The position numbers and the translations under genes are program-made. DNA of 21,995 bases from Ophiothrix spiculata (lineage: Eukaryota > Echinodermata > Ophiuroidea > Amphilepidida > Ophiotrichidae). Where the stretch lies: NCBI GenBank assembly GCA_000969725.1, contig JXSR01S035114.1, one strand, 5' to 3'. Of this stretch, positions 1 through 10,200 are shown one piece after another. Position 1 is the first letter of the stretch; every line of letters begins with the position of its first letter. The notes below the pieces were generated by a model, which saw only the letters and a list, made by a program, of their open reading frames with translations, searched no databases and had not been told where the DNA came from.

Positions 1-49
1 CGTACATTTGCTTCTTAAGTTAATGTGTGTGCATTACCGAAATGAAATT

Positions 50-142
50 GAGCTCCTTGGTTCACCCAGGAGAGCGATTGGGGTTGCTCAATTTGAGCTC
101 CTTAGCTTTTCTAGGAGAGCGATTGACTGAGCTCCTTGAATT
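50..142. repeat. Short imperfect tandem repeat (GAGCTCCTT...GGAGAGCGATTG)
   Basis: GAGCTCCTT starts at 50, 95 and 129. The first two copies are each followed, about 28 bases later, by AGGAGAGCGATTG. Unit length is 45 then 34 bases; the third copy keeps only its first half. No function is apparent. Confidence 0.7.
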
Positions 143-624
143 TCTTAAAATGAAGGACTGTAATGCAAACAATTTTATATTTGCAAAATACTGGATCACT
201 TCAAAACTCAACCGGCGGTTGGCCCCCGGGAACTGCCGGTTCTGACAGGTTGCTATTGTTCACCTGTCAGTGTTTCTCCTGTGCCCATATACCCAGGCAC
301 TAGCAGGCTATTGGTTTGATATAGTGCCGGGTTTTTATAAAGTGCAGACGTCCCAGCCGGTCGGAAACAAGGAGATGACGCTGATTTATATGATAATTTA
401 GGCAGGGAATTCAGTTAGGATCTAGATGGGGACTTCTTATAGTATGTGATGTGGGACTTAGGTCGTGACTCAGTGCTTGAGTAAGCTCTGTTCTACAGGG
501 AAGTTGGCAGATATTTGTCACCTTAGAGGTAATGAGTATGGCTGAGTTCTCTGTAGATGCTCGAGTATGTACCCTGGGACAGGAGAAGCATCTGATAGAT
601 GCATAAGATTACGCACATCCCCTA

Positions 625-873
625 ATGCTGCTTTCTTACTTGTGTAGTTTTGTAGCTTTGTCCCTTCATGATGCATATTTTTTGCAGAAACTTGCTGCTT
701 CCGGTGCCGTAGCGGCAAAGCTACATGTCGCACAGCAAGATGAATTCAACTTTCAAAGCAAGATGAAGCGACATAGCTGCAAAGCGACAAAACCGCAAAG
801 CTACAAAAGTGTGAAATAAAGCAGACGGCAGAGCTACAAAACTGCTAAGTGACAATAAGTATGAAAGCAGCAT
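625..873. mobile_element. MITE-like element with TIRs and TA flanks
   Basis: The left end reads ATGCTGCTTTC and the right end GAAAGCAGCAT; both are flanked by TA (623-624 and 874-875). The similarity continues inward as GTTTTGTAGC and GCTACAAAAC. The interior is rich in CAAAGCTAC/AGCGACA variants. At 249 bp with no transposase it is a non-autonomous DNA element; a TA target suggests the Tc1/mariner type, but by target alone. Confidence 0.6.
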
Positions 874-1065
874 TACTTGTAGTTATTATTGACCCATGAC
901 CGATCTGCTTGATGTTGAAAACAGCTTTGGACCAATATTTGAGCTAGGTATTTCATTTTGTTCATATCATCTTGACTCAACAAGGACTATCACAAATTTT
1001 TTGAATTAAGTATTCAATCATCATTCAAGCATGCGATAACCTTTAAACTTTCCCTTCCTTTACAG

Positions 1066-1245
1066 CAACACTTCTTTGATGATCCTGAAGGTCGGATAGA
1101 TATGCCGCCATCACTTCGTCATCGAGTAGACCACTGGAAGCGTCCTCAAGAGTTCATCGTTGACAAGCCACCTGTTATATCTGATCTTGAGAAAGGTCAC
1201 GAGTTTGATCTGTTGTCACCTAATGAGCACATTCATGATTGCGAG
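1066..1245 (+). CDS. ADGB: ADGB exon A
   Basis: The acceptor is TTTACAG ending at 1065 and the donor GAG|GTAAGC is at 1246. The 180 nt are 60 codons, phase 0 at both ends. It begins QHFFDDPEGRIDMPPSLRHR and contains HWKRPQEFIVDKPPV and FDLLSPNEHIHDCE. These match the start of the conserved N-terminal region of vertebrate androglobin in order and spacing. The frame is fixed by this match; the other two frames have stops. Confidence 0.93.
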
Positions 1246-4200
1246 GTAAGCATATTACGCGGGGAGGTGGTCTCCCATTGACATGGTATATGTACATGTG
1301 CCTGTCTTGCGGGGTACTTTTTCATTACACAGATATTGGCACAGCAATTGGATTGAATTTCTGCACAGATGAGGACACCCATTTTGCCAAAATTTGGTGT
1401 ATTCGGAGGGAAATTTGCTCAAAAGCACCCAATTTAAGTACAATTTAGTGGTTTTTTTGACGAGTGTAAAAGTAGGAATAGAGATGGTCAAAATTTAAAG
1501 TCCAAAAGCCTATGTGAAGGAGACCTCTGCCAGGCAAACTAATTCTGCTTCTCTAGCGGCAACCAAACTGGTTGACAGTCTGCCTCGACAGGCTCCTTGA
1601 TAGTCTGCCTCAACAGACTCATTGACTGTTTCTTCTGATCTAACTTAAGCTGGCCAGAGGCATGTTGCAGGTACTCATATTTATACCAAATGTCACATGA
1701 CCAAATTGTTCAAACAAACAGCATGTCATGCACTGAATCGTCTCTCAGATTACCAATCTCTGGATGATTACAGTCTAGCCTGGCGAGAGTGATCTATGTG
1801 AAACGATAAGAATGTGTGTCATTGGTGTGAACCATACACTGAAATAACTCTATTATGTGGTTTGTTCATAGGTGATGCGCTGGATCGTCTCTCAGATTAC
1901 TAATCTCTACAAGATTACAGTCCAGCCTGGCGAGAGTGATCTATCGAATACGATGGGGATGTGTATCGGTGGTGTGAACCACACGTGGAAGCCATGGGAT
2001 CATATCTTTGCCCTGTGCCGCGTTGGTAAAGGGCCACATCAACCGCAGTATAATCCACATGGGAAATATATTGTGAAGCTATACTGGTTGGTAAGTTTGC
2101 TGTACTTACTGGTACGGTGGTGTGAACATGCATACACGATCTATCTAGTGATTAATGTCCTTAAGGGCACAGTTAACCCCTCATTTTCTGAAATATTTTA
2201 TGCTTTGTAAGTCAGCATCCGATAAGTAAATCCATATAAAAGTATACATTTAAAATAAAAAGTTGGACCTGGATGCTTTTTAGAATCTAGAAACACGCGT
2301 CTAGGAACGCATTTCTCAAATTTTTGATTTTTGACTTACTTTTTTGAAATATTGCCAAAAATTGGTCCAAAATTGGCCCAAAATGATTTTTTGGTCATTT
2401 TTGGCTTATTTTAGGAAAGAGTATAATTACATAAAGGCCCATGTACAGAGTTTCCTTATCTTGAACTCCTATCTCCAGTTTGAAATAAATCAGCCTGATG
2501 TCTTCAATTTCTATTTACAGGGTTGTTGGCGTAAAATCGTCATCGATGACTCCATTCCGTTTGATGACAGCGGTAAAATGCTGCTGCCTTCTACCAGACT
2601 TCATCATGAGTTATGGCCGATGCTGCTGGCTAAAGCACTCATCAAAGTCATTTCTCTTGAGTAAGTAGAATGAGTTACTTCATCATGAGTTATGGCCGAT
2701 GCTGCTGGCTAAAGCACTTATCAAAGTCATTTCTCTTGAGTAAGTAGAATGAGTTACTTCATCATGAGTTATGGCAACAGCCGATGCTGCTGGCTAAAGC
2801 ACTCATCAAGGTCATCTCTCTTGAGTAAGTAGAATGAGTTATTTCATCATGAGTTATGGCCGATGCTGCTGGCTAAAGCACTTATCAAAGTCATTTCTCT
2901 TGAGTAAGTAGAATGAGTTACTTCATCATGAGTTATGGCCGATGCTGCTGGCTAAAGCACTTATCAAAGTCATTTCTCTTGAGTAAGTAGAATGAGTTAC
3001 TTCATCATGAGTTATGGCTGATGCTGCTGGCTAAAGCACTTATCAAGGTCATTTCTCTTGAGTAAGTAGAATGAGTTATTTCATCATGAGTTTTAGTCGA
3101 TGCTGCTGGCTAAAGCACTCATCAAAGTCATCTCTCTTGAGTAAGTAGAATGAGTTATTCATCATGAGTAACAGCCGATGCTGCTGGCTAAAGCACTCAT
3201 CAAGGTCATCTCTCTTGAGTAAGTAGAATGAGTTATTTCATCATGAGTTATGGCCGATGCTGCTGGCTAAAGCACTTATCAAAGTCATCTCTATTGAGTA
3301 AGTGGAATGATTTATTTCATCATGAGTTATGGCCAATGCTGCTGGCTAAAGCACTCATCAAGGTCATCTCTCTTGAGTAAGTAGAATGAGTTATTTCATC
3401 ATGAGTTACGGCCAATGCTGCTGGCTAAAGCACTTATCAAGGTCATCTCTCTTGAGTAAGTAGAATGAGTTATTTCATCATGAGTTACGGCCAATGCTGC
3501 TGGCTAAAGCACTTATCAAGGTCATCTCTCTTGAGTAAGTAGAATGAGTTATTTCATCATGAGTTATAGCCGATGCTGCTGGCTAAAGCACTTATCAAAG
3601 TCATCTCTCTGGAGTAAGTAGAATGAGTTATTTCATCATGAGTTATGGCCGATGCTGCTGCCTAAGGCTTCGCGTTCAAAGACATTCGCTCGCCCGAGTG
3701 ACATTCACTCACTCACCCTACCAAGAAAACTTCGTCCAACGGGAAGCGACATTCGCTTAACAAATTTCACAACATTTGCTACACATCAGATTGAATTGGA
3801 GCGAAGATCGCTCCGAATATTCTTAGGTTTGTTTAATCAATAATCATAGCACTACAACATGTGACATTCACTTTAATCGATTGAAACAATGTTTGTGCAA
3901 TGAGAGCAACATTCGCTCTGCGTTTTAGCGAATAAGTCAGAGTAAATATCAAGCGAATGTCACTAGGCCAAGCGAATATATTTTGACGCCAAGCCTAAAG
4001 CACTCATCAAAGTCATTTCTTTTGAGTAAGTAGAATGAGTCATTTTAAATTTCCGATAGTGCGCATCGTGTTTTGATCTATCTAATCACCAATATGTCTG
4101 CTTTTCTGAAGAGATAATCAAATTGAAGCTGCCATCATTTTTTAATCAGGGGCGACAACAATTTGTTTAATTTTCTTGACGGTATGGAAAGGACAGCTTG

Positions 4201-7200
4201 TGACAAGAATTTGGAAATGTACACTATATATCAGAATTTTAGAGTATTTCATCATACGCAACAATATTGTTTAACCTATTGGTAATACAGTTGGCGTTGC
4301 TAAATTGGGATCCTCATTCTGGATTTTTGAATAATTGACATTTTCTTTTTGGAACCATTTCTCTATACATTTGCAAAACCTGACTGTTAATCAGGACATT
4401 CTTTCTTATACACTGGCCATTTAAAGTATTTCCGCACTTACACATTATTCAGCCATATCACACAAGGCGTTTATAAGGAAACTATCTGGAAACTTATGTT
4501 GCTTTTGGTCAGATCTGATAGGTAATCTAGTTAAGGGGCCTGTTAAGGCTTATATTTTGACTTTCTTTTTTGGCTTATAAGTCTTAAAATATTAAGTTAT
4601 GGTAAAGAAAAGTATACATTTCTAGAAAGGAAATTTGACAAGGAATCTGCTTATGTTATTGGTTTGGTTCAAAAATGACCATATTTGGAAAAAATAGCAA
4701 AAAACAGTGATTTTTGCCTAAACATGAAACGGGAAAAGTAACTAAAAAAATTGCTACTGCCATTTTATCACATATCGTTTTTTGGAAACTTCACAAAATT
4801 ATCTAGGATCGCATTTTTTATTTTTTCAAATAAACCCGAATTTTTCGAAATATAATGAAAACCATGTTGAATGTGCTGTTTACGACATTTATCATGCATC
4901 AATTTTGATAGAAACTAATGAATATCTTTGATTTTAGGACCTTAAATTGAAAAATGAGAAACGCAATCCTAGATTTTGATATACTGTACATAATGGTTGA
5001 AAAAGCTTTCTTTGTACTTTTTAGTTTTTTTAGTTACGTTTCCCATAAAAATGATGTTTTTTCATCAAAACTGAAATGGAGAAATCCCATGTTTAATGAA
5101 GAAATCGCACATTTTGACCTAAAATCCATGAATTTTGAGGTCTAAACCTTGAGCATCGGACATTAAAACTTGTAATTGATATTATTGGTAAGTATTGTGC
5201 TCAACTTTCAGATCCAATTTTAAGCTCCTTATTTTGTAAATATTGAAAGAAATCTAAAATACCAATGTTCAATTATTTGGTCTTTGTTTACAACATTGAC
5301 AAGTTTATTGCGGGATTTTAACAAATGTGCTTATGCAAGAACATAACGCAACGCGTTCACCCGCGCACGCAGTACTTGTTGTCGCGCAAACAGGCACGCA
5401 CATCAAAACACGCAACCTAAACGCAAAACATAGGATGCGTATCTATGCCCATATTTTCCCGCCAACAGCCACGTGTTTTTTTTACTGTAAAATGTCAAAA
5501 TAATCTTTTAATTTAACCTATAAATAAGTTTAAAAGTTTTGTTTTGTAGTATTTTATTGTCTGTAATAAAAAATAACAAGCTGAAGTATCAGAAAATGCA
5601 GAAAAACTAAATTCTGGTTTAGAACAAGCTACCGGGATTAACAGGCCCCTTAAGTGTAAAATTGAGCTCCGGATGGGATCAACCCCCCACGTACAAAGAG
5701 GGGGCAACAACACAAATGGGTCGAAAAACGTGATTTTTAGGTCAAATTTGATTTGACAACACCTTGGTCAAGGTCACTTGACCACTCAAGTTGAGTGGTC
5801 ATATTGAATGTGTATATGTAATAGAGTGACAAGCAGGCGATTAAATGTCCTGGTCACGCTTGACCGCGACAAGAAAATGCTTGAAAGCAAACGAAAAATG
5901 ATCCTTCAAGGCCCCATCAGTTTACAAAAATAGGGCTGTGATGAATGTAGAGTGTTTTGTGACGGTATATGACAGATTGAAAACCTATTAAAACCTTTTA
6001 AAATGTCATATACCGCCAGGGACCATTCCACTTTTACCAAAGCCCATTCCACTTTTACCAAAGCCCTATTTTTGTAAACTGGGTGGCGTCGAAGGACTAT
6101 TTTTCGTTAGCTTCCAAGCATTCTCTTTGCGAAGTCAAGCGTGACCATGACATTGCATCGCCTGCTTGTCACTCTATTACATATACACATTCCACATGAC
6201 CACTCAACTTGAGCCGTGAAGTGACCTTGACCCAGGTGTGGTCCAATCAAATTTGACCTAAGAATCACGTTTTTCGACCCAATTGTGTTGTCGCCCCCTA
6301 CCCGTACGTGAGGGGGTTGATCCCATTTGGTGCTCAGTTTTACACTTAACTAGATTACCTATCAGATCTGACCAAAAGCAACATAAGTTTCCAGATAGTT
6401 TCCTTATAAAAGCCTTGTGAGATATGGCTGAATAATGAGTAAGTGCGGAAATACTTTAAATGGCCAGTGTATATGGGATAATTTTTGTTAGTAAAACTTG
6501 TCAAATTTTTTCACAAAAACAATTAAGTTGATGAAGTGTATGAATTACAAAATACAAGACAAGAACACTAAAACTGCAATCCTAAATGCTGTTGAAAACC
6601 AGTACCGGTACACAAAATTTTAATCCATTTCATATGCCTATAAATTCCTTTCACTAGGGTCTACTTTTTGTAAGATCAAATTGAACTGAACATTAAAAAA
6701 AATGGATGCATATCTTCCAAATTTTGACCTAATCTGATCGCCTTCCCAATGTCTTTTTCTTTGCAGTTATTCAACAGCCAACAGTAGTTGTGAGTTCAAC
6801 GATGTCAGTGTCATAAGTACATTGACCGGATGGCTTCCTGAAACTATACCACTGCAGTAAGTTGTACTCATGGTCCAGAGAAGATTTAGTGGACTTCCCA
6901 TTGTATTTGGTGCTCACTTATTTTCTCATTCAACCCATTGCATTTTACATTTGCTAAAATTGTCAAAATCTTGTATGTGTATATGAATGATGCTTTTTAG
7001 ACACCTCAACTTCTTTTCATCTATTATAGATCATTTCATTCAATTGAAACTTATTTCCTTGACATAGATTTAATCATTACTTCTTTCCAAATCTAAATTT
7101 ACCCTATTCCATTTCATTTTACTTCAGTTATATCTGTGTAAAGTAGCATGCCATTGTTCATTTATCAACCTACAGTTTATATACTTTACTCTTACGCTTG

Positions 7201-10200
7201 CTCATGGAAGTGCATTTACGTTTCACACATATGTTGATGCCCTGTACATCCTGTTTTTAGAACTTGGAGTATGTGCATGTTTAAACTAGCATTTTGACAT
7301 TAGATTTTTGTAGAAATTTTACGAAGAAAGATTTCTGTCAAACTAGAATGTTTTCTATACGTAATATTGATAGGCTTTAAAGAAGATTTTTATTGTTTAA
7401 AGGGGTTCAAACATATGATAGAGTGAGTCATCACTAAACAATAACTCTGCATCTGATGCGCCAAGATATTTTATCTTGAAGCTGCCCTCACAGGATAAAT
7501 ATGAATGTATCATCGTTGATTGGTGGTTGTTACTCTGCAACATGTTTGAAACCCAAAGTCAAACATATTCACAATCATGACAATAAGTCTCAATGTTTTA
7601 TGGGAACTGAAATGGAACCTTGATGTGTATTAAATTTGGTTTGAACTTGTTGGTTTATGTAGTATATATACACTCCCGGTCAAAAGTGTTTGCGCACGCT
7701 TAAATACGGGCAAAAACGTAATTACTAGTATTATATCAAACGACCAAGACTCTGAAAAAATTCATGTTTTTATAGGTACCTAATGTATCCAATATATATA
7801 AATAATCTATGTTTCCTCTGATATTCGATCTTCCACAACCATAAAATTGGCCTATTTTCTGGACCATATACAAATACACCAGACACACTTTTTGCTATAG
7901 TACCTATGCAGTTTATTTAGTTCAGTGCTTGTTATCACCGTGTAACCGTAAAGAACATTTTCAGGTCAAAAGTTTTCAAACAAATGTGCAGTTATGTATT
8001 TAAACTCTGTTTTTGAATGTGCGGAAGAAAGTATAGAATATGTTTAGCACGCCATATTGTCAAATGTGGTAAATGTAATTCCTGTTGAGTTCTTTAGATC
8101 TATATAAGTAAAATATAAATCCGAAAAAATATTACGTAAATGATGAATGGTTCTCGAGATATAGCTGGTTAAAGGTTTTGTGCGCAAATACTTTTGACTG
8201 GGAGTGTATCAAAGCCTCACATGTGTCTTCATTTATGCGCACACATCTTTTTCCTTGCACCTTTCTTTTCTCCTGTCTGTACTCCTTTCTCCCTTTTCTG
8301 TAGCTATCTGTTCCAAGATGCTGTATATAGAAGACATAAACGGCTTCATGAAGCTGGCGATATAGGCGACGAGAAACTAGCGCAAGATTTCATTTCAGGG
8401 TAGCTAGATGGAAACATAAACTTGTCTTTTTCACATTTTTGTTGTATTAATTATTTGAGACTTCAAAACTCAAGCATTGAATAAGAAGCAAAATATGCTA
8501 AAAAATTGCTTAAGTCTATTGCACAAATCCTTATACTCTATAAACCTTAAAGTATGCAACAAGCAATCAGCCTCTGTAATGAGATCCATATAATATCACT
8601 TGTATTCTACAACACTGTGAACTGGTAGTTTTATATTGTGTAAGAGACTAGTGATTATTGATTAGGATTGATTACCAAGTCACTGCGTATAAATATATTT
8701 TTGCATGAATTCTTGATGATTTTGATAATATTGTTGGCTAATTTTGTTGCTTACACATGGACAGACATTGAATATAAGTTTATTTGAATATTCAGCAAGA
8801 TTTGGTGCGGTGTTATGATTCGAGAAATAGGGACTCATTTACTTCCCTGTAAGGTCATATTGGTTTCTGTGAGTTAATCGGCTGCTTGTTAGATACTTCA
8901 AGATTTACAGAGTATAGACAAACTCAACCAGATAACTTAAAGTGCAGGTTGCTATTTGCATTTGCATATGATAGAGGCTATGTTCTGAAATTTTATTTAC
9001 ATTGTCCAAAGAATTTTGGCATCGAATTCAAGTTTTACTTTGGTCAAATCATCAGAAGATTGAGTTTTTAAGTCTGAGAATTTTTTTAAATTTCAAATTA
9101 AGCTTTGTTAAGCTGATTACATTATTATTTCTTGTTATTATTTATTCTTAATTCTTTTAAAAGAAAAATATTTTGTTGCTTTTGTATAGCCAATCACTAT
9201 GTTTTTTATACTTTTGTAAAATAAATATTTGTCTGTACAACAGTTTTTTTTAAACAGTTCCTTGTTTCACAACCATTTGTATTTAAAATATTTGTGTAAT
9301 CCAATGTTTTCTTTAAGTTCTTTAGTTTTTAACAGAAAAAAATTCATTTTTTTAATATTTTGTTTAATACTAATATACTACTGCTCATGAGAATAATTTT
9401 AATAAAAACTGATTCCCAAAGAGATCTTGAGACTTAACTATTTCCTGAGACGAAAGGTCGAGAGAAATATTAAGATAGTCACGAGATCACTAAACTGAAA
9501 TAGTTTTTACTCATTGCAAGAGTGAAAAACCACTCAATATTTGTTTTATACACCATTATTTTTTTGAGCGGGCAATTTAAAAACTATTGGGCTCAATCCA
9601 CCCCAATCAGCATATAATAATCAACGGAATCTAAATTTGCTGGGGGGGGGGGCACTCACATGTAGGCAGGATTTATATATCCGGCAGTCAAGATCCCCTT
9701 TTTCAGGCCGCTCACTAGATCCCCATTTTCAGCGTGATTCAGTTCTTTTGACCCCGTTTTTGAGAAAAACTACAACACTTTAGCTCCAACTGCCAAAATT
9801 GCTCCGGAAATGCGAAAGTTTTCAGCTCAGGAAGGAATCCCCTTTATCTTTTGATGATTTAACTTTGTTTGTATGATATTTGTGACAGGTACGGACATCT
9901 TGATAAAGTGTGGGATCTACTAAAGCGTATGCTGCCAGAATTCAAGCTGCCGGAGATCACAGAGCACCCTGAAGCCACAGAGGCTTGTGACGCAGCCAAG
10001 AAAGATGTCAAGATTGACGACGCTGCTTCCTCTGTCAAAGATGGCAGTAAGAAAGAAGAGAAACCACAAGGCAAAGAAAAAGAAGGCAAAGGTCGGTATC
10101 ATTCCTACCCTCCAAGCTCATCTCAAGGTCACTTCAATAACTCTTGAACCATTGATCGTACATGGACCAAACTTGCAGGAAATAGTCCCAAGCTCATGTC

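Larger units (their letters stand above)
1..1065. other. Intron or upstream non-coding DNA before exon A
   Basis: I found no coding exon here; in particular nothing resembles the tryptophan/proline-rich segment that precedes HFFEDPEG in vertebrate ADGB. The stretch holds a short tandem repeat (50-142) and a small TA-flanked inverted-repeat element (625-873). It ends in a pyrimidine-rich tract and the TTACAG acceptor of exon A at 1060-1065. Confidence 0.6.

Noticed and set aside
1..1065. First ADGB exon or promoter
   Set aside because: No start codon leads into a spliceable frame with the expected N-terminal sequence, and no promoter motif is convincing.
2661..3660. Regular ~79-bp array resembling a CRISPR or satellite array
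   Set aside because: There are no alternating unique spacers, the host is a eukaryote, and the unit is plainly copied from exon C and its donor.
3652..3843. Open frame of 63 codons at the array end
   Set aside because: It starts in array sequence and runs into the inserted element; no homology is recognisable.
4954..5145. Open frame of 63 codons inside the TTAA element as a transposase remnant
   Set aside because: The translation is Phe/Lys-rich, as AT-rich DNA gives by chance, with no DDE-type motif visible.
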